This document shows, piece by piece, positions 24,145-33,573 of a stretch of 64,000 bases of DNA. The position numbers were made by a program, and so were the translations under genes. Source of the stretch: Pyrinomonadaceae bacterium (GTDB taxonomy: Bacteria; Acidobacteriota; Blastocatellia; Pyrinomonadales; Pyrinomonadaceae); the NCBI GenBank assembly GCA_019694395.1, contig JAIBCC010000003.1, positions 126,001 to 190,000 on the forward strand, written 5' to 3'. The notes under the pieces were generated by a model that ran no database searches, was not told the origin of the DNA, and saw nothing but the letters and a program-made list of their open reading frames with translations. Position 1 is the stretch's first letter. Each line of letters opens with the position of its first letter.

Positions 24145-25884
24145 TTATTTTTGATAGATGATCTTGCCGTTAAAAATCGTGTAAACCGGCGTGGTGGTTA
24201 AAATTTCTTTTGGCGCAATCGTCAGTAAGTCTTTGGAATGAACAACTAAATCCGCCAACATTCCAACTGCAATTACACCTTTTTCTTTTTCGGAAAATTC
24301 GGCGTAGGCTGATTCGTAAGTGTGGCAACGGATTGCTTCCGCCATTGAAACTTTTTCCTGCGGCTGCCAACCGCCAACCGGAGTTCCTTCTTCGTCCTGA
24401 CGCGTCACCGCCGCGTAAAGCGTTCGATAAGGATTGATTGATTCAACCGGAAAATCTGTGCCAAACGGAACGTGAACACCATACGAGCGCATCAAATGCC
24501 ACGCGTAAGAACCTAAAACCCGGTATTCGCCAAGCCGTGATTCCGCCCAACGCTTATCCGAAATTGCGTGACTCGGTTGCATCGAAGCAATAATTCCAAG
24601 TTCGGCAAATCGTTTGAAATCAGATGGATTAACAACCTGGGCGTGTTCTATGCGATGGCGTTTTCTCTTAGATTTGGCTACTTCTATTGCTTTTTCATAT
24701 TCATCAGGAGGGACATTTGTTAATCTGGTTAAATTAATAAATCGTATCTTCGTTTCACTTTCAGTCATTGCAAACCCATCCAACGCCATTCGATTTGCTT
24801 TATCTCCTATTGAATGAAGTGCAATCTGAAAACCTGCGGCATCGCGTTCGACAATCATTTTGGTCAATTGTTCGGGCGTGTAGCGTGGAATTCCCGAATT
24901 ATGTTCATCGTCAGTAAAAGGAGCGAGCATGGCGGCGGTTTTTGAGCCGAGTGTGCCGTCAACATAGCCTTTTAATGCGCCGAGCTTGATGCGTGAAGGA
25001 TTGTCTTTGAAAGTTGCAAATTCGGTGCGCTGCTGTTTCAATTTCTCAATCGAATCGTCAAAAGTCTGCATTTCCGTGACGCGAACGGTTAATTTATCTT
25101 GTTGTAAAAATTGACGATAGAGTTTGGTTGAATCGTAGCCCGAAATGTCCTGAACTGAGGTAATGCCGTATTCCCGCGCCATTTTGAGCGCAAGCTCCAT
25201 TCCTTGCAGTTGTTGGGCGGGAGTTGCTTGCGGAACAGTCAAAGCAACTAAACCTTGGGCGGTTTCTTTCAAAATTCCGGTTGCTTCGCCGTTTGAATCG
25301 CGTTCAATTTCGCCGCCATTCGGATTTTTTGTTTCTTTGGTAACTTTCGCCAACTCCAAAACCTTTGAATTTACCCAGGCAACGTGTCCGTCCACACGGA
25401 TGAGGATAGTCGGATTATTCGGCGCAACTGCGTCCAAATCTTTCTTTGACGGGAATTTTCCACCCCACAGAGTATGATCCCAACCGCGTCCTGTGATCCA
25501 TTCGCCCGCTTTCAAAGTTTTGGCTTTGGCGGCAACTTTCGCTTTGGCTTCTTCCAAAGTTTTTGTTCCGGTCAGATCAACCGTCAAAAGCGCAATCGCG
25601 CCGCGCAGAAAATGAACGTGAGCATCATTAAATCCGGGCGTGACGAGCTTTCCCTGCAAATCAATTTCTTTGGCGGCTGAATATTTGGCGCGTAAATCTT
25701 TTGATTTTCCGACAGCAACAATTTTTTCGCCATCAACCGCCACGGCTTCGGCAATCGAATAATTTTCATCAGCGGTAAAAACTTTGCCGTTGTAGAGCAA
25801 AAGACTGATTTTTTGTTTGGTTTGCGGATAAATCGGAAAACAAAGACTTAAAACAAGTGCGATGATAACCCAAGATTTTTTCAT
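24145..25884 (-). CDS. Exported amidohydrolase, YtcJ-like
   Basis: The 579-residue protein has a signal peptide (about 1-20) and the amidohydrolase metal site: NDAHVHF (HxH), LHSIGDKAN, RHRIEHAQ and GTDFPVE (the catalytic Asp). The N-terminal beta-sandwich (LLLYNGKVFTADENYSIAEAVAVDGEKI) and its C-terminal part (ADLVVHSKDLL) complete the YtcJ-type composite fold. These enzymes hydrolyse C-N bonds, often N-substituted formamides, but substrates differ and export is common in soil bacteria. It is transcribed alone; its 3' end touches a REP cluster. Confidence 0.92.
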   Translation of the reverse strand: MKKSWVIIALVLSLCFPIYPQTKQKISLLLYNGKVFTADENYSIAEAVAVDGEKIVAVGKSKDLRAKYSAAKEIDLQGKLVTPGFNDAHVHFLRGAIALLTVDLTGTKTLEEAKAKVAAKAKTLKAGEWITGRGWDHTLWGGKFPSKKDLDAVAPNNPTILIRVDGHVAWVNSKVLELAKVTKETKNPNGGEIERDSNGEATGILKETAQGLVALTVPQATPAQQLQGMELALKMAREYGITSVQDISGYDSTKLYRQFLQQDKLTVRVTEMQTFDDSIEKLKQQRTEFATFKDNPSRIKLGALKGYVDGTLGSKTAAMLAPFTDDEHNSGIPRYTPEQLTKMIVERDAAGFQIALHSIGDKANRMALDGFAMTESETKIRFINLTRLTNVPPDEYEKAIEVAKSKRKRHRIEHAQVVNPSDFKRFAELGIIASMQPSHAISDKRWAESRLGEYRVLGSYAWHLMRSYGVHVPFGTDFPVESINPYRTLYAAVTRQDEEGTPVGGWQPQEKVSMAEAIRCHTYESAYAEFSEKEKGVIAVGMLADLVVHSKDLLTIAPKEILTTTPVYTIFNGKIIYQK

Positions 25885-25957
25885 AAATTTTTAGTTGAAA
25901 ATAATTTTGATGCTTGGTTTTAAATTTAACCTAAGTAGCTGATTATCAGAAATCAAA

Positions 25958-26057
25958 TTTAACGCAAAGCCGCCAAGATGCTAAGGCGCAAAGTTCTTTC
26001 AATTATTTTTTTTTCTAATTTCTTTGCGTCTTTTGTCTCTTTGCGCCTTTGCGTTAA
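25958..26057. repeat. Second copy of the CTTTGCGCCTTTGCGT inverted repeat
   Basis: AACGCAAAG and AGGCGCAAAG (25961-25992) are mirrored by CTTTGCGCCTTTGCGTT (26039-26055), with TTTAA and TTAAA extending both arms. It fills the interval between the divergent amidohydrolase and dienelactone hydrolase genes, and shares words with the element at 942-1042. Confidence 0.7.
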
Positions 26058-26159
26058 AAAATCTTTAATTGATAAGTTAGGTTAAGTTAGAATTGTCTTT
26101 CGTTTCAAGAACTGCGAAAATCTTTTCAAAAATATTTTCTGCAAGGAGTTTTTTTTAAG

Positions 26160-26828
26160 ATGAAAACCGAAACTTTACAATTTGATACTGCTAATGGTGC
26201 AGCAACGGCTTTTGTGGCGATGCCGGATAATGCTGAAAATGCCAAAACGGTGATCGTGATCCACGAATGGTGGGGCTTGAACGACCAGATTAGGGATACT
26301 GCCAAACGCTATGCCGAAGAAGGTTTTATTGCCATTGCACCAGACCTTTATCGCGGAGTTTTGGCGGCAAATCCCGAAGAGGCTTCAAAATTAATGCACG
26401 CTCTTGGAATTGAAGACGGTTTGAACACGATTGAATGCGCGATTGCCAAGGCGCGTGAAACTTACGGAACTTCGCATTTTGGAATTTCGGGTTATTGTAT
26501 GGGCGGAACTTTTGCTCTGAGAGCGGCTTGCGATTTGGAAGGAATTTCGGCTTCTGCGCCTTTTTACGGTGACATTCCCGAAGATGATATTTTACAAAAA
26601 TTATCCGTTCCAACCGTTTTTGTTTCGGGAATTCGTGACCAATGGATCAACACTGCAAAAGTTGCGGGATTAGAAGCAGCAGCGGAAAAATACGAGTTGC
26701 CGGTCGAATCGCTCAAATACGATGCCGATCACGCATTTTGCAACAGTAACCGCCCCGAAGTTTATAACAAAGAGGCGGCAGAAGATTCGTGGGCAAAAGT
26801 TGTCGGATTTTTTAATGATAATTTGTAA
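26160..26828 (+). CDS. Dienelactone hydrolase family protein
   Basis: The 222-residue alpha/beta hydrolase has the DLH features: IHEWWGLNDQIRD with the Glu that activates the nucleophile, GYCMGG with Cys113 as nucleophile, Asp160 (SGIRDQW) and His191 (DADHAFCN). There is no signal peptide. DLH hydrolyses dienelactone in chlorocatechol breakdown, but relatives act on many esters; nothing nearby suggests aromatic degradation. A purine-rich AAGGAGTTTTTTT precedes the ATG. It ends only 5 bp before the convergent GGDEF gene, with no obvious terminator. Confidence 0.92.
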   Translation: MKTETLQFDTANGAATAFVAMPDNAENAKTVIVIHEWWGLNDQIRDTAKRYAEEGFIAIAPDLYRGVLAANPEEASKLMHALGIEDGLNTIECAIAKARETYGTSHFGISGYCMGGTFALRAACDLEGISASAPFYGDIPEDDILQKLSVPTVFVSGIRDQWINTAKVAGLEAAAEKYELPVESLKYDADHAFCNSNRPEVYNKEAAEDSWAKVVGFFNDNL

Positions 26829-26833
26829 TTGAT

Positions 26834-28042
26834 TTAAGCCGATAAAAGCGGTTTCTTTTGAGATTTAGACGGAAAACTCAAAACATTCGGATTCTTTTTG
26901 CGCTCCTGTTTGACTTGATACATTTCATCGTCGGCTGATTTGATTGCCTGTTCAATTTCCGAAATATCGGCAAAATCGGCAAAGCCGCACGAAACTGCGA
27001 TTGAAAGACGTTCTTTGGCTCCGTAAACCTGAACGTCTTTCAAAATTTCCGGTAATTCTCTCATCCGTTCGCGTGCCATTTCAGAATTCATACTGATCAT
27101 TACTACAAAAAATTCATCGCCGCCCCAACGGAATATCAAATCTTCTGCCCGGATCAAAGAGCGGATTGCCATCGTTACTTCACGGATTACTCCGTCACCG
27201 ACTCCGTGACCGAGCTGGTCGTTGATCGGTTTCAGATTGTCAATGTCAAAAAAGCCGACACAACCGGAATTATCGTTCATTGCGCCGCCCTGTTTTTTCA
27301 GGTAGCCGTAAAAAGCGTGACGATTAAAGGCAGTAGTGAGTGCGTCGGTCTGCGCCAATTCTTCCAGTTTGGCGTGCGCTTCCTGAAGTTTCTCATTCGC
27401 TTCTTCGACTTGATGGCGGACTTTTTCGAGCAGCACAATAATCATTCCAAAGCCAAGCGAAATTTCAAAAAATAAATCAATGACCGGATTGTAACTCAAA
27501 TAATTTGCAAAGTATTCCTTAGTAAAACTGAAAAGAAAAGTATAGTGATAAAAATCCAAAGCCAAAACAAACAAGGAGAAACGCACGATTTTTACTCCCA
27601 GATTTAGTTCGCCCGGGTTTCTTGGTTTAATTAATAAAAATGCAACTGCAAAACCTGTTCCCATTACAAAAGCGTGTAAATTAAAAACGCTGTTAAAGTC
27701 GATCATGAGAGTCGTTAAGAAAAAGGACAATAAAGAAGCAGGAAGCAGGAAAAACCAGCTTTTTCTCGGAAAATCCTTATCAGTTGAATATTTATGACAT
27801 CCGGCGATTAAATAATAGATAAAAATATATTCGCCCAAATAATAAAAGAAGGAGAAAAATTTGGGAACATTGGTAAAATTAAAGACAAAATGCAGGCTGA
27901 ACAAAGAAATAAAAAGCATCAGCCAACTTTTTTTCCAATAGGAAAGCGTTGCTGATTTGAGAGATTGCGTCAGCAAAAACATTAAAGCGGTAATAGAAAA
28001 AACGCCTGAAAATTGGATGATTAAACCGATTCTGGAATCCAT
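26834..28042 (-). CDS. Membrane diguanylate cyclase (GGDEF)
   Basis: The 402-residue protein has six to seven hydrophobic helices in the first ~200 residues, a coiled coil (about 210-235, VRHQVEEANEKLQEAHAKLEE), then a GGDEF domain whose active-site loop is intact (RWGGDEFF). The substrate-binding region FDIDNLKPINDQLGHGVGD is also present. It should make cyclic di-GMP from two GTP in response to a signal sensed in or at the membrane. An inhibitory RxxD site is not obvious. The tail is Lys/Ser-rich. A second protein of c-di-GMP turnover lies at 31-33.6 kb. Confidence 0.93.
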   Translation of the reverse strand: MDSRIGLIIQFSGVFSITALMFLLTQSLKSATLSYWKKSWLMLFISLFSLHFVFNFTNVPKFFSFFYYLGEYIFIYYLIAGCHKYSTDKDFPRKSWFFLLPASLLSFFLTTLMIDFNSVFNLHAFVMGTGFAVAFLLIKPRNPGELNLGVKIVRFSLFVLALDFYHYTFLFSFTKEYFANYLSYNPVIDLFFEISLGFGMIIVLLEKVRHQVEEANEKLQEAHAKLEELAQTDALTTAFNRHAFYGYLKKQGGAMNDNSGCVGFFDIDNLKPINDQLGHGVGDGVIREVTMAIRSLIRAEDLIFRWGGDEFFVVMISMNSEMARERMRELPEILKDVQVYGAKERLSIAVSCGFADFADISEIEQAIKSADDEMYQVKQERKKNPNVLSFPSKSQKKPLLSA

Positions 28043-28165
28043 AATCTAAAAAAATGTGGGCGGTTGGAAGGAAAAAAGAAGTATTTTGTAATTGAAGGCA
28101 TCCGCAAAATACAACGGACAATTTAAATTTAACTCATTTGAGGCGGAAAAATCCAGAACTTTTTC

Positions 28166-29101
28166 TTAATCACTCATTAAATTCATCAATTCGGCTTCAT
28201 TTGGTAGTGCAGTTCTGGCTCCGATTTCACGACATTTGAGCGCGGCAACGGCATTTGCCATCTTGAAAGAAGTTTCAATACTTTCGCCTTTTAATACTCC
28301 GTAAAGCAGCCCAACCCGAAACGCATCGCCTGCGCCGGTTGTATCTTTGCAGCCGTTCGGAACTGCAAACCCTTTGGTTTCGATAAAAGTATTTTCGCAC
28401 AAAACGAGCGAACCTTTTTCTCCCAAAGTCATTCCTACAATCGGGCAGCCGAAACGCGATTTTATTTCATTCAAGGCTTTTCTTTGGTCTTTAATTCCCA
28501 ATAATTTTTCGGGGAATTCGCTGGAGGAAATGAAAATATCCACCAGTGGGATCATTTCCTGAATTCCGTCAAAAATATTGTCAATATCAATCGAAATGAT
28601 TGCTCCGTATTTTTTTGCTTCCTGTGCGAGACGCGCACACGCCAACGCATCGTGCGGTGTGGCGTGAAAAACTTTTGTTTTTTGGACGATTTGAAGCGGA
28701 ACCTCTTCCGGCGTATAACCTAATTTTTCATCACGCTTCCAAATTACTGTTCGTTCACCTGTCTTTTCATCAATCAGGATAAAACCGACTTGAGTAATTG
28801 CATTTTTGATTTGTTCGGCGTGTTCGACATTAACATTTTCGTCGCGCAAAGTCTGTAAACCGAAATTCCCCGCCGAATCTGTTCCGAAACGTCCGATATA
28901 TGCCGTTTTCATTCCTAAACGACGCAATCCGACCATAGTCGAGGCAATTTCGCCGCCCGCAAGCTGTTGATAATCCTTGAGTTCGATCTTTGAGTTAAAC
29001 TGCGGATACTGCGGCACGGTGATCAGATAATCAACCGCATTGGTGCCGAATCCAACTGCGTCAAACTCTTTATTTTCAGAAATTTTGAAAGGAAATTGCA
29101 T
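28166..29101 (-). CDS. PfkB-family carbohydrate/nucleoside kinase
   Basis: The ATG at 29101 is preferred; the longer frame begins at a TTG with no ribosome site. The ~311-residue kinase begins with DAVGFGTNAVDYLI, has the first PfkB signature (LAGGEIASTMVGLRRLG, with a variant GG), and the second signature GCKDTTGAGDAFRVGLLYG with the catalytic Asp in GAGD. It phosphorylates a sugar or nucleoside with ATP. The specificity is not visible. KDG kinase would fit the uronate locus 23 kb away, but nothing in the sequence proves it. It stands alone between the GGDEF gene and a divergent small gene. Confidence 0.9.
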   Translation of the reverse strand: MQFPFKISENKEFDAVGFGTNAVDYLITVPQYPQFNSKIELKDYQQLAGGEIASTMVGLRRLGMKTAYIGRFGTDSAGNFGLQTLRDENVNVEHAEQIKNAITQVGFILIDEKTGERTVIWKRDEKLGYTPEEVPLQIVQKTKVFHATPHDALACARLAQEAKKYGAIISIDIDNIFDGIQEMIPLVDIFISSSEFPEKLLGIKDQRKALNEIKSRFGCPIVGMTLGEKGSLVLCENTFIETKGFAVPNGCKDTTGAGDAFRVGLLYGVLKGESIETSFKMANAVAALKCREIGARTALPNEAELMNLMSD

Positions 29102-29285
29102 CACTAAAATCAAAACATATCTTTTCAAATTTCGCCAATCTGATAATTTTTTTCAAAATTTTGCAAAAAAATCTTGCCAAAATATCTTGAGAAAGGTTAG
29201 ATTTTCTTTCGTAGATATTTTTTCGCCACTCATTTGGCAAAACGCAATTAATAAATCATAAAAATTTTATTTGGAGGAAAAAAAA

Positions 29286-29495
29286 GTGCCAACAGTAGTT
29301 TGTCCTGAATGCAGTGAGGACGTTTATGTTGATGCGGAATCAGAACAAGGAGACATCGTATCGTGTGATGAATGCGGTGTTGATTTAGAAGTAGTCGGAC
29401 TTGATCCGTTTGAACTCGATCTTTACGAGGAAAAGGATGATTATAAGGAAGATGTTGACTACGATTCGTATGATTACGATGATGATCGTTATTAA
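29286..29495 (+). CDS. LysW-like zinc-ribbon protein with an altered acidic tail
   Basis: The GTG at 29286 is the likely start: GGAGG (29273-29277) lies 8 nt before it, while the longer frame would begin inside that ribosome site. The 69-residue product matches the LysW carrier fold: CPEC (Cys6, Cys9) and CDEC (Cys27, Cys30), then LEVVGLDPFELDL, the usual LysW core. True LysW ends in EDWGE, whose last Glu carries the lysine/arginine precursor. Here the tail is longer, Asp/Tyr-rich and ends DDDRY. No lysine or arginine genes are nearby. It is therefore probably not an amino-group carrier but a related zinc-ribbon protein. Confidence 0.8.
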   Translation: MPTVVCPECSEDVYVDAESEQGDIVSCDECGVDLEVVGLDPFELDLYEEKDDYKEDVDYDSYDYDDDRY

Positions 29496-29496
29496 G

Positions 29497-29622
29497 AAGT
29501 AAAAAGGTAAAAGTAAAAAGTAAAAATTCGGTTTTTAACTAAACTGAGTAGTAAACTCCTGAGGGCAATAAATGAATTTTTATTTTGCCTTTTTACTTTT
29601 TACTTTTTACTTAATTTTTACT
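29497..29622. repeat. AAGTAAAAAG inverted repeat between convergent genes
   Basis: AAGTAAAAAGGTAAAAGT plus repeats (29497-29528) is mirrored by CTTTTTACTTTTTACTTTT (29588 onward to about 29622). The RNA could fold into a long A/U hairpin and act as a two-way terminator. It belongs to the same class as the arrays at 21741-21842 and 38970-39083. Confidence 0.65.
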
Positions 29623-30592
29623 TATTGACTTGATACCCGGCTCGGTTTTGTTTCACTTTCAGACCGTTTGCAACCTCTATTTTGACTTCATAAAACTTGC
29701 CGCTTTGACGTGCTTCATCACTTGGATAAAATGCCAGAGCATACGAAGCCGTTAACTCTTCTTCTAAAGACTTAAAGATCGGTTCAAAGTTTCTGTCGTT
29801 GGCATAAAGTGAGCGTCCGCCGGTTCGTTCTACTAAACCGCTGACTTCCAAAGGTGTTGGCAGAGGTTTTTGATTGCCTTGAAGCCGTGAAAATGAAGGC
29901 AGGATAATAGTATAAATGCTTGTTTCGGAATCATTTGCCCGATCAATGACAGTCCTGGGCGTGACTGTATCACCGACCGGAAAACCATCGGTAATCAAAA
30001 TCACGGCGCGTTTCATTAATTTATTTTTACCGGTGCGTGGAGCTTTTCTTTGCAAAAGCCGGATTGCGTCATCGGTGGCATCATAGGCGTGGGTTGAAAG
30101 ACCTTCCTGTTCTTTCAAAAGTTTGGAAAAAGTCTTTTCCAGTTTGTCAGGTTTATTGGTAAATCCTTGCAAGGTTTTGACTTCCATCCCAAACGACATA
30201 ATCGCGAAATACGAATTATAGTCAGCCAAATGGTTAATAAAATCTTGCAGAGCGTTGCGAAGTTTGATCAATTCTTCATTGGTAACACTTCCCGAAACGT
30301 CCAAAGCAAAAACTATTGAAAGCGGGCGGCTTTCCTCGCTTGATTTTCGGATCGGTTCAAAGAAATCAATTTTTCGTTCAATTCCATTCTCGAAAATTTT
30401 GAAATCTTTCGCTTCCAGTCCCCGCACAGGTTTTCCATTAGCATCGGTAATTGTTGCCTCAAAAGATATTAAATCAGTTTCGACTTTGATGACGTCTTCC
30501 TGCGCCTGAACATTAAAGATCAGAAAAATGAAAAAAACCGGTAAAAAGCAAGCCAATCGCAACTTCAATGACTTTTTACCGATTTCTTTCAT
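29618..30592 (-). CDS. Exported VWA-domain protein (acidobacterial VWFA-related type)
   Basis: The 324-residue protein has a signal peptide ending VQAQ and an N-terminal beta domain (ISFEATITDANGKPVRGL, DFKIFENG). A von Willebrand A domain follows (about 90-270) with an intact metal (MIDAS) site: DVSGS, a Thr in the ATDDA region, and ITDGFPVGD. This architecture (a bacterial Ig-like or Big-type start, then VWA, no membrane anchor) is common and multicopy in Acidobacteria. Its role is presumed to be protein binding outside the cell. It is transcribed alone, with about 400 bp upstream that contain no gene. Confidence 0.88.
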   Translation of the reverse strand: MKEIGKKSLKLRLACFLPVFFIFLIFNVQAQEDVIKVETDLISFEATITDANGKPVRGLEAKDFKIFENGIERKIDFFEPIRKSSEESRPLSIVFALDVSGSVTNEELIKLRNALQDFINHLADYNSYFAIMSFGMEVKTLQGFTNKPDKLEKTFSKLLKEQEGLSTHAYDATDDAIRLLQRKAPRTGKNKLMKRAVILITDGFPVGDTVTPRTVIDRANDSETSIYTIILPSFSRLQGNQKPLPTPLEVSGLVERTGGRSLYANDRNFEPIFKSLEEELTASYALAFYPSDEARQSGKFYEVKIEVANGLKVKQNRAGYQVNK

Positions 30593-30883
30593 TTACTGCT
30601 TATCCTTAGAAAAATCCTGAAAATAAATCTATTGCATTTTATGATTTATCTAGTTTAGAATTAAAAAGTTAGTAGGTTGTTAAACCAACCGATTCTCAAC
30701 TCAACCTAATAACCTTAAAGAGAATTTTAGTTTTGTTTCAAAAGAATTTCAACTTTTTTTCTTAAATTCAATTTGACCGATTTCTATCAATTTGACCTGT
30801 CAACTTGACTGATTTTCTGTCATCTATTTCCAATAAAACGAAAATTTCATTTGTTTATACGAATTTGTCAAAAATAAAGTTTT

Positions 30884-30899
30884 GGCACGGAAATTGATT
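30884..30899 (+). promoter_or_regulatory. Candidate sigma-54 promoter of the HD-GYP gene
   Basis: TGGCACGGAAATTGAT agrees with the sigma-54 pattern TGGCACG-N4-TTGC at all positions except the last C. It lies about 80 bp before the coding start, in an otherwise empty, AT-rich interval (30593-30975) that holds no other feature I can support. Confidence 0.45.
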
Positions 30900-30975
30900 A
30901 ATTATTGGATTAGTTTGGGGTATTCTCAAAATTTTAACAACAATTCAGCCCTCATCTCTTAAAAAATCAAATTAA

Positions 30976-33573
30976 ATGCTGGAGAAAACAAAAGTGAACC
31001 AATTTAACCTCTCGGGTTATAATCTGCAAACAAAAATTTACTGGTTTTTGCTGTTGCTTTTAAGCATTTCTGCTGTTGGTTTTTCTGTTTACGGCGGACT
31101 GGATATTTCTTTGCCGCAAGTAGTAATGTTGCTGGTCGGAATCATTACTGCCTCGATGCTTGGACAGCACCAGCCTAAACTTCCCAATTCCAGACTTCAG
31201 TTTACAGCCAAAGGTTTAGTTGTCTTTTTCGGTATCTTATGGTTGGGCGTAATGGGCGGTGTTCTGCTGAGTTTGACCGCTGAAATTGCGGGTTATTGGA
31301 ACGCAAACAAAAACAAAAGCCGTTGGTTGGCTTCGGTTTTCAGTAATATAATTGCAACATTTGTTTCTGCTGTTGTTTTGTATCTTTTTCTGAACAATGT
31401 TGCAGGTTTTGAAGCAAAATTTGTGGCAGGAAACGATTTAGGGATTGTTTGGTTATTTGCCGGAATTTTGTTAATGGCAGCCGCACATTACACAGTTTAT
31501 CTCTTGCTTTACTCGGTTTTCCTGGTTTTAGAAAGCGAGTTTCCGTTTTTTAATGCCGTTAAGGAAAACATACTTGCCACCGTAATCGGATATATTTTCG
31601 GAACGGTTGGAATCTCAGGCTTACATTTTGCGCTTTTGAATTTCGGACTTGGATTCGGATTAGTAGTTTTAGTCGGTGTTATTGTTGCCCACATCTCATA
31701 TCGGATCCATTTACAAAGTTTGGCTCAGAAAACCAAAGAAATTACCGAATCAAGCCGTATCCATCTGGCAACCGTTGAAGCTCTGGCAACTGCCATTGAC
31801 GCACGCGATCAGGTGGGAATCGGTCACGTCCGCCGCACCCAAATTTACGCTATTGGAATTGGCGAATTACTTGGTTTAGGGAGCGATGAGATAGATGCTT
31901 TACGCACCGGCGCGCTTTTGCACGACATCGGAAAACTCGGCGTGCCTGACCACATTTTGAACAAACCCGGCAGGTTGACTCCCGCTGAAATGGAGAAAAT
32001 GAAGATTCACTCCACGGTTGGTGCATCAATCCTCGAAAAAGTTAAATTCCCGTATCCGGTTGTTCCGACGGTTAAATATCATCACGAAATGTGGGATGGA
32101 ACAGGTTATCCCGAAGGATTGAAAAAAGACCAGATTCCATTAACCGCCAGAATTTTAGCGGTAGCAGATGCCTACGATACTTTGCGGGGTGCGCGTCCGT
32201 ATCGGGCAGCAGTGATGCGCGATGAAGCCAGACGTTGTTTATTGAATGGTTCCGGAAGTCAGTTCGATCCAAAAATCGTGGATTTGTTTTTGAGAAATTT
32301 GCGGCAGTTTGAGATAGAAATCGAAGCAGCAGGTCTTTCATACGAATATGATGGACAAGTTTCCGATTTGTTTATGGGCGAAGAAGGGGCGAATGAGGCT
32401 AATCAAGGTTATGTTGAGCAGATCAAACGTGCCAACCGGGAAGTTTTTGCCCTTTATGAATTAGCCAGAGTTTTCAGTGCTTCGCTTAATTTGCAAGACA
32501 CGCTTTCATTGTTTGTCAAAAAAGTTAGTGAATTGATGCCTTTTGATACCTGTGCCGTTTATTTATTGGATAAATCGCAGGAATTTGCGGTTTTGAGTTA
32601 TTCGGAAGGAGTCAATGCAGAGGCTCTGAAAGGACGAAAAGTCAAACCCGGACAAGGTGCGACCGGATATGTTTTAAAGAAACGCCAAGCTGTTTACAAC
32701 ATCAACCCGGCATTGGATTTTTCGTTCTATCAGCTTGATTCGATTCAGGATTATACGGCAATGGCATCTTTGCCGTTGATTGCGAATGAACAGCTTATCG
32801 GTGCAATTTCGCTTTATTCCTGCGAATTGGAAAGTTATCAGGATGAACATATGCGTTTGCTCGAAACAGTTTCGCGGATAGCTTCGGATGCAATTTCAAA
32901 ATCGCTCTATCACGCCGAAACGGAAACGCACGCTTTAACCGACCCGATGACCAATTTGCCGAATGCCCGCAATCTGCAAATCCAATTTGAAAACGAATCT
33001 TCGCGCGCAAAACGGACAAACAGCGAATTTCATTTGATTATGCTTGACCTTGACGGTTTCAAAGCGGTCAACGACACCTTCGGACATAAAACAGGCGATA
33101 TGCTGCTCAGAGAAATTGCCAAAGTAATGCGCGGACAATTGCGTGAATATGATTTCCTTGCCCGATATGCCGGCGATGAATTTGTAGCAATTATTCCCGA
33201 AACTTCCCCTGAAGGAATTCAAGAACTTTGTCACCGGATGGAAAAAGCCATTACACAATTTAAATTACCGATCGGTGACGGCAGATTTGCCCGCGTTGGC
33301 GCAAGTATCGGTTCGGCTTGTTATCCGCGCAACGGTGAAACGATTGACCAAATTATTATCGCGGCTGACCAGCAAATGTATTCGGTTAAAGCGGCTCATA
33401 AGCAGAAAAAAGCTCAACAGCAGCAACAACACCAGCAGCAACAGCAGCAGCGACAAGCACCTCCGCCTCCACCAAAAGAAGTTATGGTGCCAACCATTGA
33501 AGCCCAAATTATTGATGAAGGTTTTATCGTTGAGCTTGATGAAAGTCACATCATCTCAAATGCAGTAAATTAA
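30976..33573 (+). CDS. Membrane HD-GYP phosphodiesterase with GAF and GGDEF domains
   Basis: The 865-residue protein (ATG at 30976; a GTG at 30994 behind CTGGAG is an alternative) begins with about eight membrane helices. It continues with an HD-GYP domain (HD at 316-317, HHExxDGTGYP from 369), a GAF domain (about 490-640), and a GGDEF domain whose loop reads AGDEF (Ala732), a variant that can still be active. HD-GYP degrades cyclic di-GMP and GGDEF makes it, so the protein could do either. A Gln-rich run (about 812-830) and a Pro run follow before a short tail. The architecture in one chain is unusual but consistent with a signal switch. Confidence 0.93.
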   Translation: MLEKTKVNQFNLSGYNLQTKIYWFLLLLLSISAVGFSVYGGLDISLPQVVMLLVGIITASMLGQHQPKLPNSRLQFTAKGLVVFFGILWLGVMGGVLLSLTAEIAGYWNANKNKSRWLASVFSNIIATFVSAVVLYLFLNNVAGFEAKFVAGNDLGIVWLFAGILLMAAAHYTVYLLLYSVFLVLESEFPFFNAVKENILATVIGYIFGTVGISGLHFALLNFGLGFGLVVLVGVIVAHISYRIHLQSLAQKTKEITESSRIHLATVEALATAIDARDQVGIGHVRRTQIYAIGIGELLGLGSDEIDALRTGALLHDIGKLGVPDHILNKPGRLTPAEMEKMKIHSTVGASILEKVKFPYPVVPTVKYHHEMWDGTGYPEGLKKDQIPLTARILAVADAYDTLRGARPYRAAVMRDEARRCLLNGSGSQFDPKIVDLFLRNLRQFEIEIEAAGLSYEYDGQVSDLFMGEEGANEANQGYVEQIKRANREVFALYELARVFSASLNLQDTLSLFVKKVSELMPFDTCAVYLLDKSQEFAVLSYSEGVNAEALKGRKVKPGQGATGYVLKKRQAVYNINPALDFSFYQLDSIQDYTAMASLPLIANEQLIGAISLYSCELESYQDEHMRLLETVSRIASDAISKSLYHAETETHALTDPMTNLPNARNLQIQFENESSRAKRTNSEFHLIMLDLDGFKAVNDTFGHKTGDMLLREIAKVMRGQLREYDFLARYAGDEFVAIIPETSPEGIQELCHRMEKAITQFKLPIGDGRFARVGASIGSACYPRNGETIDQIIIAADQQMYSVKAAHKQKKAQQQQQHQQQQQQRQAPPPPPKEVMVPTIEAQIIDEGFIVELDESHIISNAVN

